64,000 nucleotides of DNA from Bimastos eiseni (lineage: Eukaryota; Annelida; Clitellata; Crassiclitellata; Lumbricidae), in contig OY365817.1 in assembly GCA_959347315.1 (NCBI GenBank), forward strand, positions 4,377,643 through 4,441,642. The letters run 5' to 3'. Under the pieces are notes generated by a model. The model worked only from the letters and a program-made list of their open reading frames with translations. It was not told the origin of the DNA and did not search any database. Below are positions 35,399 through 47,140 of this stretch, one piece after another. The stretch's first letter is position 1. Every line of letters begins with the position of its first letter. The translations under genes were made by a program, and so were the position numbers.

Positions 35399-35520
35399 GT
35401 TGGTGATGGTTCTAAATGATCGTCGAACAATTGATGAGGCTCTGATCAAGAAGGCAGCTTTCTTCTCCGGAAGAACTCCCAACTACTCCTCCCAAGTCTT
35501 CTACAACCCTAAAACTAAGG
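35399..35520 (+). pseudogene. P450 copy B exon 2, with a GC donor
   Basis: Acceptor TATATAG before 35399. Encodes LVMVLNDRRTIDEALIKKAA and FFSGRTPNYSS, the standard segment after the hinge (compare the VVVLND...EAL motif of CYP2 proteins). Frame joining to exon 3 (TK-GII) requires ending at 35520, where the intron starts GCACGT rather than GT. No counterpart is found in copy A. Confidence 0.78.
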
Positions 35521-36489
35521 GCACGTGTGTGCAATTGTCATGGTTGCCACTGTTCTCACAGTGCAATTGTCATTGTTTAGAATTAAGATATCAAGTTACA
35601 ATTGCTACGGTTCACTTCTCCCGGTCCAATTGCATGTATACGGTTGTCCTTAGCGGTGCAATTGCCCTGCAGCGTAACCATGCATTCCACTATGCAGCTT
35701 TGGTTACTTTCACACAAGAAAACTTTTGTAATTTTTACCCGGGGTTTAAACAATCCCTCAATATCAAATAATTAGGTCCAAGTCAGGACTGCAGAGTAAA
35801 AAATTTGTCGCTGAAATCGTGTCCCGTCCCACGTTTCGCAAGCGCCCAGAAATTTTATTTCTATAATTATTACAAACAATTTTAAGCCAAGCAAATTAGA
35901 CAGAAATGTTATCTGATGTAGGCCTACATTAAGTCAGCTGCGAGCAGTGCAAGGTGAAGAAAGCAGGAAAACCAGATAATTTGTAATTGAAATGAGACCA
36001 TGGTGAGTTTTTATAAGTTTCTTGGTGGAAGAAGTAGGCCTACAAGAGAGAAGCATCAGCATACAGCCTGGTGTATATATTCCTTTGATGCAACATCATG
36101 TAATGCATGATAACCAATGAGTCGTCACTCAGCCACAGGAACCTCAGATCGCAGACTGAGGAGCGATGTATAGAGAAACAGTAGTCCTTGTACAGGATTA
36201 TAGGTTGAAGTGGTTGTAGATTGGACAGACTAATTCGAAAGTCAAATTCAATTCAAATTCAAAAAGTCTGAATTCAAATTTTTTTAATATCTTTTCAGAT
36301 TATCTCAAAGGCTTTTTAGGGATATACTAAAGATGGCCAGAGTATACGATAATTCTAATGTACAAATAGTTTCTATGGCGCCGCATCAATCGAACATTAT
36401 CTATCTGTCAGCCACATTCCATTTGGTCTTTGACTGTGGTGTATACTGAAGAAGGTACGAGCGTTGTCTGTTGGTGTTGATTTTCTTAG

Positions 36490-37292
36490 GAATAATTCAT
36501 CGCCAGTACGACAAAGACTTTCGTCGCTATCACCAGCAGGCGTTGACTGTACTGAAGGAGTTTGGTCTCGGTCAGAACGAGATGGAGACGAGGATCAGCA
36601 GAGAGATCGATGAACTCATCGAACACATCGATTCAAAAGAAGGACAATCGTTCGATCCAGCAGAACTTTTGTCCCTATGTACGTTGAACGTCGTCACAAG
36701 CTTTCTATTCGCAAATAGACTCAAGCAAACGGACCCCGAACTGCGTCAACTGAACGAAAACATCCACCAGTTCATCCATAGCATTCGATTCTTCTTAACT
36801 TACTGTCCGCTACTCCGCTTCCTTCCACCTTTCAAGAAAGCCATAACCAAAGGCTTTCGCCAACTTCAAGAAAGCAATTGATTCATTGGAATGAGAATTC
36901 GCTCCAGTCTGGAAAAGGAGAAGACGGTTGCTAGCTACGTAGCGAGTTTCATAGCAAAGGAGAGAGATCTGGGAAAATACGATGAGGAAGATCTCTTCTT
37001 TGCCTGCCGAGATCTAATGGAAGCTGGATCAGCTACAACAGCCACAACCATTCTTTGGTCACTGGAGATGATGGCCAACAACCCAGACATCCAGAAACGA
37101 ATTCACGAAGACATCGATGCCCAGTAGGATGCAGAGCAGAAGCCGACATCAAGTGATGCGGCCAGATTGCCCTACGTCGAAGCAACGATACTCGAAGTGA
37201 TGCGATTGAGGACAGTTCTGCCTCTGGCGCTGCCACACAAGGTCATCGACGATACAACAATCGCTGGTTACGACGTCACCAAAGGAACCATG
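36490..37292 (+). pseudogene. P450 copy B exon 3: helix C to helix K, two in-frame stops
   Basis: Acceptor TTCTTAG before 36490 and donor GTCAGT at 37293. Same stops as copy A (TGA 36879-36881, TAG 37125-37127). Codons 36756-36863 form a strongly diverged island between identical flanks. The I-helix is AGSATT. Confidence 0.85.
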
Positions 37293-37398
37293 GTCAGTAT
37301 CGTACAATCGTCGTTTCTAAGGTGTTTCATAAATTTATAGACCGAGAAAAGTCACAAAATAAATGTATGTTACATTGACTTTTTCCTATTCTTTCCAG

Positions 37399-37534
37399 GT
37401 GCTGCTCAATGTAGACGCCGTCCACATGGATACAGAGACATGGGGTGATCCGGAAGTCTTCCGTCCCAACAGATTCCTCGACGAATCCGAGCAAAAGGTC
37501 GTTGGAAGGAATCGAATCATTCCCTTTTCCATAG
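37399..37534 (+). pseudogene. P450 copy B exon 4: PERF region
   Basis: Acceptor TTTCCAG and a donor GTTGGT weaker than that of copy A. Encodes WGDPEVFRPNRFLDESEQ. Confidence 0.87.
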
Positions 37535-37697
37535 GTTGGTATTCGTATACCTGGACAATAGACATGTGAATAGCACTGTGTAAAAGTTTCCCGTTATAGC
37601 TAGAAATCATATCTGTTGACTTCCATCTGATGATTTGCTCGAAGTTCATGTGTAAATACTACGTTATATATCCTCAACTGCATGAACTGTTTCTAAG

Positions 37698-37885
37698 GTC
37701 GACGTTCCTGTCTCGGAGAGGGAATTGCTCGACAGGAATTGTTCCTCATGTTCACCAGACTCCTCCAGCGATTCGAAATCCGTCCACCTGAAGGTCAACA
37801 AAGAATCATCTGTCACCCAACGCCAGCAACAGTCATCGCTCCATCGCCTTTCCAAGTGCGATTGATTGAGAGAAATAGAAAATAA
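37698..37885 (+). pseudogene. P450 copy B exon 5: intact heme loop and C-terminus
   Basis: Acceptor TCTAAG before 37698. Encodes RRSCLGEGIARQELFLMF and a full C-terminal strand region to TAA at 37883. It differs from copy A at about a tenth of positions, unlike the identical exon 3. Confidence 0.88.
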
Positions 37886-38031
37886 TACAAAGCAATTGAT
37901 GTGCCTATTAGTATAGGCGAAACAAGCAAGAAGTCAGATGATAAGACAACGACAGTTACGACACCCATTCGATGACCAACTGAACGGAACGATAAAAGCT
38001 CCGAGTAATTTCTAATTCGGTTCATTTTGTG

Positions 38032-38037
38032 AATAAA
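38032..38037 (+). terminator. PolyA signal of P450 copy B
   Basis: AATAAA 147 bases after the stop codon. The aligned site in copy A (about 29685) has lost the hexamer. Confidence 0.5.
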
Positions 38038-39158
38038 GTTTGCAAACGTCAAATTAACTTGAATATCGGCTGTAGTTCCACAATAATTAAATACAAGCAT
38101 TGTCTGTGTGTCTATACTTCTCTATTCTAGCGAGTGTTGTTCCATAAGCTTAGGCCTACTGCTGTTCAAAATCCTACTCTTTGACCAGCTGTAAGCCTAT
38201 AGAACAAAATAGATAGAACAAAACTATCTGAGGTTCTTGAAGCGCAATGTATAATGATCTGCACACTCATACGACGGATTCACATCCAGAAATACTAAGC
38301 AGACACCATTGTTAGGTCTGTCTGTCTGTCTGCCGGTCTGTCTGTCTGACAAAATATATCTGAAATATATGGATTGGTTGTTGTCACTGTTGTGTAGTGG
38401 GTCAATCGTTTCAAATGAAAGGCGACGTCTTCCTCTGCTGGTCCCAATGTGATTCGTTGAGACATTATTTCATCGGTTGAGTTCGGCCGTCGTCCAAAGT
38501 TGTTAGGGTGGGGATTCTATGGAGAGTAGCTAGGGCCCGGGTGAGGCTACCTCTGCGGCCGTCAAGCCATCAGTGGACGGGAGGAAGACCGGCAATAAAT
38601 CTGCTCTCGCCTCCTTCATGAGTCAGCGTCCAACAGAGGTCAAGACCTACTTAGGTCTATTACTTATGGAAAGAATAATTAATCGGTCGTTAGTTTTCTG
38701 CAACGAAAAGGAGATGGAGTGAGGGAGAAGGCAAGAGGAGAGGCAGCCACGCATCCATACTAAATATTTCTGATGGGAGTATTGCCCCTGAATAGATTTT
38801 CTGTGGACTTCAATGAGCAAGTTAGTAACTATATAAAACTAAATATCAATTTTAAAACAATTTTATACCGGGTTATTCCAAATAAAAATACGCCCTAATC
38901 GTAAATGTAGCACCTATAAAGTATTGATCTATGTGGCAATTGTTTAAGAAAATTAATAGTATACATGTTTAATAACCGTTTAATCTACGTTTGTTTTAAA
39001 GATCAAAGGAATTACAATTAAAATGACTTATGACTTATGAAATTAATAGTTTATTAGCCTTATAAAATGCTACAGAATAAATTCCAATCTTATGTGTCCA
39101 GTCTTTTCAGAGCGATCAATATTGCCCAATTTCTGCTCTAAATACGCCACCATAGAAG

Positions 39159-39606
39159 AGCAGTGGAGAAGGCAGAGAGGAGAGGAGAGGAAGAAGAGGA
39201 AGAGGAGAGGAAGTGGAGAGGAGAGGAGAGCAAGAGGAGAGGAGACCAAGAGGAGAGCAAGAGGAGAGGAGAGGATGAGGAGAGGAAGAGGAGAAGACAG
39301 GAAGAGAAAGAAGAGAGGAATAGGAGAGGAGAGGAAGAGGAAAGGAAGAGGAGAAAGAGGAGAGGAAGAGGAGGGCAAGAGGAGAGGAGAGGAAGAGGAG
39401 AGAAAGAGGAGAGAGGAGAGGAAGAGGGGAACAAGAGGAGAACAAGAGGAGAACAAGAGGAGAACAAGAGGAGAGGAAGAGGAGAGGAAGAGGAGTGGAA
39501 GAGGAAGAGGAGAGGCAGAAGAGAGGAATAGGAGAGGAGAGGAAGAGGAGAAGAGAGGAAGAGGAGAGGAAGAGGAGAGGAGAGGAAGAGGAGAGGAAAG
39601 GAAGAC
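39159..39606. repeat. (GAGGAGAGGAAGA)-type purine tract, about 450 bp
   Basis: Almost pure A/G on the plus strand, with variable 5-13 base units. Open frames on both strands are compositional. Confidence 0.92.
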
Positions 39607-39922
39607 GAGGCAATTTGCCCATTCGCTAGATGTCAGCGGATTTCTGAAATCTACGTTTCCAAAAACGAAAAGATTCTCCATTAATTGTAATGATATCTAA
39701 ATAAGTTACCGTTCTGTCGCTAATGCAGTGTCTCTAACAGTCTAATTTTGTGCTGTAAGATGTTCTCAAAAGCTACTAATGAAGGATCTGCAATGGTTAC
39801 ATCAGCTGCTGTTATTAATTTCCGTATATATGACTACTGATACAGTTGGTTGGTGGTCTGCCATGGCAACCAGCAAACCTTCCCCGTCTCTGTGTCTGTT
39901 CCTTCAGATGAGGCGACAGTGA

Positions 39923-39923
<1 letters not shown>

Positions 39924-39983
<60 letters not shown>
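39924..39983. repeat. (CA)n microsatellite
   Basis: About 30 CA units. Confidence 0.95.
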
Positions 39984-39985
<2 letters not shown>

Positions 39986-41615
39986 TCCGTCAATCGTTGC
40001 CCCTCGATGCAGTGGACCAGACAGCGCAGATCATCTGTTGTTCTAGCACTAGTGCTTCTTAAATCCAGCTTGCACTCATTGAGCCTCGCCATATTTAAAA
40101 ATGTCACAATCTCTGCGCAGCTACGCTAAGAGATGCACACTGTATGCCTCAGACGCAACATGCATTCGACTCAGTTGAATCAGTTCTCAGCCACAGGATT
40201 TGACTGAGAAAATCTTTCATACATTGTCATCCAATACAAGAATTTTTCATTTTTTACAATCAGTTATGTAGGATTAGAAAAGTAATCAAGTATCCAACAA
40301 CTAACTGAACCCGAAGGCATTCTGAAGGAATTAGAAAAAACTAATTAATTCTCGATGGAATAAACCATTATTGTGCAGGTGCAACAAACTAAACTTAAAT
40401 CTGAAGCAAACGTAGATGAAGAATCGACTGAAAGATGAGTTAAAAACGCCATATGAATGTAGAGACAGAGGCAGAGAGACAAAGAGGGACATGGAAAGAC
40501 CAAAAGAGACATAAGACACATAGACATACGAAGAGACAGGTCAGAGACACATCAACAGAGAGACACGGGTCCAATTCTTATGACCCGGCCCAACACGACC
40601 CATCGAAAAATGCACCAGATCCGACTCGACTTCTAAAGCCAAATATCTGCCCCGACCAGACCCGACCTATGGCGTGCATGATCCGACCCAATCCGACCAG
40701 CCCTTAGTGCTAATTTCACTAATTTTGTCATCGTCAAATGTCGTAAAACGCAGCACGGTCAGATCACCATATATGATAATAATATTGATTTGTGAGAACT
40801 TTTCTGGAAAGATACCTTTCGTTTACTCCATTTTTGCCTAAACTTACTTTCTCCCAGGGGCGTCAATCCCCTCTGAGTGATGGAGGCAAATCCCCCCGGA
40901 CCCGAGCAATCCTAAGAGTCAAGAAGGCAATCCCCTATTTCACTTTATATCTTGAATCTTCATGGGGTTAATTATTCGTGCAACTAGTCAATGTAGTCTT
41001 GAAGTGAGAATATTATCAAACCGTGGTATACCGTCACATTTGCACTGTGTTCGCCACCTCCACTGAAACACACACAATGTCACAATTAAGTAAGATGGGG
41101 AGCACGGTTTTATGATGCCGTTGCATCTTTATTTACTTCGTTTAATATCATTTAATATTATTTTGGAAGGGAAACGGACATTTTCCCCCGGAAAATTGCC
41201 CCCGAACTAGGACAATTTCCCCGGAATATAGGATAATTTCTCCCACCTCTGTTTAATCATACGCTTCCCGAACGGCCTCTATAACAGATGCCATATGACG
41301 GCAACGAGTGTCACTTTAGCTCATAATATAAAGATTCGATATCACCTTCATTTAACGCTAATACATAATACTGACTGTATTCAGTATTTATGCATCTAAC
41401 AAGAGAGAGAAATTCACAATTTAACTTTTCCTTTGATTTGCTGGATTAATTATTAAATTGACACCAATGAATCAATACAATTGCTTGTTAACTATTGGTT
41501 TGCATTGTCTCCTGCATATAATTCGTAATTAAGAAGAAGTTGGATTGACGACAAATATATTTTGCCTTATTTAATAGAAGTTCAATAACATGTAGCCTAA
41601 TCATACGTTCATACT

Positions 41616-41846
41616 ATTTATTTTTATTTATTTATTTATTTCCGAAATTTGATACCGCCCTTCTTCCAATATCTTTTGCTCAGAAGTGCCAACACAATTG
41701 CAGTTGTACTGCAGAGCAATGGTGCGCGAAGGACTTGCTCAAGGTCCCTACACAGTGACTGATGCCCCGGACGAGGCTCGAACCCGCGCGCTCAGCACAC
41801 ACTGAACGTTTCGCGCTAACCGCTCTAACCGATCGGTCACTGTGCC
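41616..41846 (-). mobile_element. tRNA-derived SINE, copy 1
   Basis: Read on the minus strand, it starts GGCACAGTGACCGATCGGTT (A-box-like, as in Ser/Leu tRNAs) and has a B box GGTTCGAGCCT about 45 bases on. AGGGACCTTGAGCAAGTCCT follows, and an (AAAT)n tail ends it near 41616. It shares the head and the AGGGAC block with the copy at 50770-50949. Confidence 0.75.
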
Positions 41847-42546
41847 ACACTTGTAATCCTGGCGCAGTTTGAAATTAAACTAAATTATTATCAATATAGT
41901 TATTTATAACATAACACAACATAGTTTTTATTGCATCCATCAAGCAATGTATAGTAGAACATGAATTTATCACAGAATGCATGGATACAAGGGAGAACCG
42001 AAAGGGACCAACGAAGCGGCAGAAGCCCGTTATTAATTAAGGCACACCCATAATCGTAAGACGAAGATTAAGCAAGAAGCATGATATAGGCAGGAGCAAA
42101 GATTAATTAGTAAACATGTTTATACACATAACGAAAAGCACTATGTTGCTCGTGGTCGGGTAACGTAGCAGATAAATTGGTGGTTATACTGTTCTTGAAT
42201 GAGAGATTTTATTTCTTCCCCACTTTTCTTTTCAATAATTCTATGATATTTCACTCCATTATCTATAACAGTTTTACCCATTATGTTTTGCTTCATTTTT
42301 ATTTGCAACAAATTGCCTGAGAAATCATAAATCTTCGTAATTTAGAACACTAATTATTTTCAGCATCGTTGGCAGTGAGTTCCAAAGAGATGAGCCAACG
42401 TTTTTAAAGAAAAAGCACGGGTGCTAGTGCGGAAACGTATAGACCTGGAGTTATCAGCCGATCTTATTGACAAATTATGAATTTCGCATTTTTTGGAAAA
42501 TAGTGAATGTGTTTGACTGATGATAAATGAATATTGCATTCAACCT

Positions 42547-42605
42547 TTACATGGGGGCAATTGTCCGTGGAAGGGGCAAAAGTCCGGAGGGGCCAATGCT
42601 CTACA
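42547..42605 (+). repeat. Dispersed repeat with GGGGCAA-TGTCC motifs
   Basis: GGGGGCAATTGTCCGTGGAA then GGGGCAAAAGTCCGG then GGGGCCAATGCTCTACACTC, matching 24715-24945 and, in altered form, 41175-41250. Confidence 0.5.
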
Positions 42606-43876
42606 CTCATTTTGGAAACATGCAACAATTTTTTCCAGATGCAAAGTCAGCAATCTTTGCAACAGCAGATGGCAATAAGAACCAAAAACAAGGAATTATA
42701 TAATTTAAAGAGGTTATGTAACCAGTTGCCGGTTCGGTTCTTTGTAGTAGTACTAGACTACTAACTTGTTTCATAGTCTGAAACTGTGAATAAAATTAAT
42801 TTATAGTTTATTTATTAAAATATGGCCTTATTTTTATAATTAGTTACGCTGTTAATTTGTTATGATAACTTACAACGTCTGTAAAAGACTTGAAGATATT
42901 CCCTACTTTCCCCAAGACTCAAAAATTTTTTTGCCTCATAACTGAAATTGGAGGCATTTGAATCGGGACCCGCCTACCTGGATGCCCCTGCATTTTCCAT
43001 AAATATATGCAAAATAATTCCGGATATTCTTAATTACGTAAGAGTCCGGCCCGCATGTCCCAGCGTTGCATTATCAGATAACTCACACGCTTGTAATCAA
43101 TCCTTTGACCTTTTGTTTTTTCTTAAATTTATGAGAAATTGTTATATACGACAGCTTGAGACGAGTTCTGTGTTAAAAGTAACAAATCCGGCGTTGCCCT
43201 AAGTTTTCGCTTTAATTCCTCACCATATTCAATTTATATGTAACTGATTAACGCCAGGGTCCAATGCGAACCGCGGTTCGCTAAAGCGATGTGGGCCTAC
43301 GTAAGAGATTTTAATCTCAAGCTTGCTCGACCCCTTGCACACGGAGTCAAAGAATCGAGCACTTAAAAGGCGCTCGATTATTTGTCTCAGAAATCAATCG
43401 CGCGTATCAGGTTCAATCGCCTTGGGTGTCTTCTGCCGTTATTTCTTCACTTGGGTGCCTTGAGGACCTAGTGCCAAAGACCACATGCCCAGACGATGCA
43501 CACGATGACGAATCATTATCACAAGCAGAGTTGAAAATGCAGCTCTGCAAAAAATGTGTGGGTCGAAATTGGTCCGACCCACCAGTATCTCGATCAGATT
43601 CGGCCCGACTATCCTATCTCCAGATATTCGTGACCCGAACCGAACCACCCCTACTAGACGGTCCATCCGACCCGTGGACAACTCTGAGAGGGACATGAGG
43701 AGGAGGAGGTAAAGAGGGGCAGCGACAGAGAGGGTTGAGTGTGGTGAATGAAGCAGCCCTCCCTCGCTCCCTGACCCGACTGCAGGTCACTGCGAACGGA
43801 AGTCGATCATCAGCGGACGACAATAAAATGTAAGACCTGCTTATCGGTCGATAGAAAGCCTCTGGCAGACACAGGA

Positions 43877-44110
43877 GATGACAGAGACAGACAGACAGAC
43901 AGACAGAGACAGGTACAGACAGACAGACAGACAGAGACAGACAGACAGAGAAAGAGAGACAGGTACAGACAGACAGAGACACACAGAGACAGACAGACAG
44001 ATATACAGAGAGAAACAGAGAGAGACAGAGACACAGACAAAGACAGACAGACAGAGAGACAGCGACAGAGACAGAAAGACTGACTGACAGACAGACAGAC
44101 AGAGAGGCAG
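43877..44110. repeat. (GACA)n compound microsatellite
   Basis: About 230 bases of GACAGACA and GAGACA units. Confidence 0.92.
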
Positions 44111-44635
44111 AGAGAAAGAGGGAGAGGTAGAGAGGGAGAAAGGAAGGGACAGTGGTTAGACAACAGTTTCAACGAGAGGAGCGTGGGTACTGATGAGGAA
44201 AACGGCTCAACTACCTAGAGGGAGCGTATATCCTCTTGGCACGTGCCACCGCCTGCATCAGCTGATAGCAGAAAACCGCACGCAGTGTAACAAAGACATG
44301 TATCCGAGTACCTTCCTGAATCACAAGGCGGCGGTCTAAGAAGTCTTATAGGCCTACACTGGACAATGAAACATTGTATAGGGGCATACTTACTTTCTGT
44401 TCTTCAAACAGAAGAACCTGTTCCTAATAAAGTTTTTTCATAAATTCATAAACTACAATCGTGCCGCACAAAGATTTTAAGAAATTCTCTTACCATAAAC
44501 AACTTAGAAGAAAGTTCTGTTGATTTTATGTCTAACTTGACGCCCGCTTCCTGAAACAACAGATGACGTCTACATTAAACGTATCCGGAAGCAAGAAGTT
44601 GTGGAAAAAAGGAGAGATAAAAAGAAGAATGGGAG

Positions 44636-45076
44636 GAAGAGGAGGAGGAGGAGGAGGAGGATGGGCAGGGAAGGGGATGGGAGGACGAGCGGAGGAGGAC
44701 GATGGGGAGGAGAAGGATGGGGAGGAGGAGGAGGAGGAGGAAGAGGGGAGGAAGGGAGGAGGGGAGGAGGGGAGGAGGGGAGGAGGGGAGGAGGGGAGGA
44801 GGGGAGGAGAGGAGGAGGGGAGGAGGAGGAGGGGAGGAGGGGGAGGAGGGTAGGGAGGGGTATGGAGGGGTATGGAGGGGTATGGAGGGGGAGGGAGGGG
44901 AGGGAGGGGGAGGGAGGGGGAGGGAGGGGGAGGGACGGGGAGGGACGGGGAGGGAGGGGAGGGAGGAGGGGAAGAGGAGGAGGAGGGGAGGAGGAGGGGA
45001 GGAGGAGGGGAGGAGGAGGGGAGGAGGAGGAGGAGGAGGGGAGGAGGAGGGAAGGAGGAGGGGGAGGAGGAGGGGA
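44636..45076. repeat. G-rich (GGA/GGGGA)n purine tract
   Basis: About 440 bases of A/G with many runs of four or more G. Several open frames result but none is a gene. Confidence 0.93.
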
Positions 45077-45458
45077 GGTGAGTGGAGACATTGACCCACT
45101 TCCCAGAAGAAGTCGTCAACGGTTTATTAGAGAGAGGCTTCCGCTCCTTATCCTCTTCTTCGGAGGTGCATGAAGACTGCACTTGCATCTTTAAACATCC
45201 GTTCATCCTGTCTTTATTAACATTCGTCTGCTCACCCATTCTTGCTTTCCACCCTCCCTCCCGCCCTCCACCCTTCGTTCGTTTTCCCTCGGAAGAGCAT
45301 CTGCTTCTATCCTTCTTTTGATCGTTTCAAGCGGTGCATGGGTTGGCTGCTAACTCCTTCAGCGCAAAATTAGGAGACACCCTCTGCAGCCGGGCAATTA
45401 GTAGTTCAATCTTTCGTTTCTCGCGCCATAGGGTCAGAGTCTTCAGGGATCACGACCT

Positions 45459-45493
45459 CCTAAGATTACTGCCCTTTAGGCAGTAATCTTAGG
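45459..45493. other. Perfect 15-bp hairpin with 5-base loop
   Basis: CCTAAGATTACTGCC and its exact reverse complement flank CTTTA. Confidence 0.92.
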
Positions 45494-45590
45494 CAGTACT
45501 GCCCTTTAGCCCTTTATTGCTACCAAAGGCCAACCACAAGTACTAATGCCAATTCCTATACCGCTACCTATATGTTGTCAGCAATAAAAA

Positions 45591-45604
45591 TAATAATAGT
45601 AATA

Positions 45605-45671
<67 letters not shown>

Positions 45672-45822
45672 TAACAATAATATTAATAATAATAAGAAGA
45701 AGAAGAACAATGAACCCTCCCCTAATTTGTTTAATTCCGAACGATCACATGTACCTTGGGAAAAAAAATAATAATAATAAATAATAATAAATAATAATAA
45801 ATAATAATAAATAATAATAATA

Positions 45823-45859
<37 letters not shown>

Positions 45860-45862
45860 GAA
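45591..45862. repeat. Two (AAT)n microsatellites
   Basis: Runs at about 45591-45682 and 45768-45862, separated by unique sequence. Confidence 0.92.
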
Positions 45863-46639
45863 ATGAATAATAATGATAATAATAATAAAATTAATTGAAG
45901 AATTTCTTGATTTCTATATGCCTTAAGTGTAAAAGGTACCAACGGTATATGCATGCATGTATGTATGTATGTATGTGTGCGTGTGTTTACCTGGGACAAA
46001 TGATCAATCAAACTATTGGGACAAATCTACAAACTATACTACATGTGATATTTGTCCCATCAGTACTTTCACTGTACAGCTAAAATGTGCACCAATCGAA
46101 GGCTGTAAAAGTTCGATGAAGTCGAGTCTATACAGAGAGTCAATGACACTGAGGTATAGGCTATTTGTGGCGGATACGTCAGCAGCAGAAGTAACGGAGC
46201 GAAGACATGCCTTGAAGGGTAGAGACGGAGGCTAGAGGAGACATGCATGCGGGTGGCACTCGTTGGGGTCAATTTAGAATGATGATGATGATACGAGATA
46301 CAAGGAAATAGCTAAGCATCTGGTATTATTATCGAATTAGTGGAGGACAAGAAGCAGTTGCATCTGGAGATTCTCAGCAACAGCAGCAGCAGCCTCTGTA
46401 TCATGCAAGCGATGCTATAGCGTCCGAGATGATGGCGACCCCGAATGGCATTGGAGGCAGGAGAAAGAAAACATCCTATGCGTGGCAAGAGGTATACAAG
46501 GGCAGTGGAGGGGCAGTGAATGGCCGGTATACAGGGAGAGGGTCGAAGGATAGATAAGGGAAAGGAATTGAAGAAGGAAACTCGGAAATGTTGGAAACGT
46601 TCATAAGATGTCAGAGTCGGGTGCACCGTGGTTGGAGAG

Positions 46640-47140
46640 TAGGATAGGATCCAGGGTTTAACTACAGCTTATGACAACAGAGGCCGTTGCCATCAACATA
46701 AATTTGCTTGGCATATTACAGCACTTTACAGTAGAGTGCATGTTAGGGTTATATAGTACAAAACAGGGTTGGTGATAGGACTCTGAAGTTGATGTTTTCG
46801 GAGGTTTAATGATGTGCGGACGATAGAGTTCTATGTCCAGGCGACGGCTCGAGTAACTGAGTTTGGGTAAGGTGCACAAGCTAAAGTTAGTGTAGATTCC
46901 AAGTTGAGAAAAAGACAATTACAGGAATCAATAATCAAAGTATGGGTTGAATGCGGCGCAGGTTATGAATATGCATGAAGCAGGTGCGCGAGAGGTTGTA
47001 AATGTTGTTATAGAGAAGGAGATATACCAATCAAAGGTTGTGCCAAGATGCCACAGGTGAAAGTAAGAAATAAGGAGTTGGTGGATATATGAGTGTTGAA
47101 GGGTCAGGAATTGCTTTGATCTCATCCAGAAAGCCAAGGA
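46640..47140 (-). mobile_element. Degenerate CR1/L2-like LINE remnant
   Basis: The minus strand reads LISYFHLWHLGTTFDWYISF and ACIFITCAAF-like blocks, matching the LGVTFD and FMHIRNLRR blocks of the other fragments. It is very decayed toward low coordinates. Confidence 0.45.

Larger units (their letters stand above)
34028..37885 (+). pseudogene. CYP2-clan cytochrome P450, copy B (all exons kept, two in-frame stops)
   Basis: Five exons give about 520 codons, close to the usual 490-500 residues of CYP2-clan enzymes. Present: N-terminal anchor, Pro-rich hinge, ExxR (EVMR), FRPNRF and a canonical heme loop FSIGRRSCLG. TGA at 36879 and TAG at 37125 interrupt exon 3 at exactly the sites found in copy A, so as it stands a full-length protein needs readthrough. 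Exon 2 ends at a GC donor. The terminal exon is intact and followed by AATAAA. Long identity to copy A, intron included, points to recent duplication or gene conversion. Whether it is dead, recoded or represented wrongly cannot be decided here. Confidence 0.78.

Noticed and set aside
39070..39700. Glu/Arg-rich and Ser/Leu/Pro-rich frames of about 200 codons
   Set aside because: Purine tract; all frames open by composition.
40560..40700. Degenerate GACCCGA repeats (also 43560-43680) as interstitial telomere or satellite
   Set aside because: Not the animal telomere unit TTAGGG, and too irregular for a satellite; probably part of a decayed repeat.
41760..41846. Possible tRNA gene on the minus strand
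   Set aside because: A and B boxes are present, but the cloverleaf does not close and an SINE body with an (AAAT)n tail follows.
44532..45239. Gly/Arg/Glu-rich and Pro/Ser-rich frames up to 235 codons
   Set aside because: G-rich purine tract with no domain; same composition effect on both strands.
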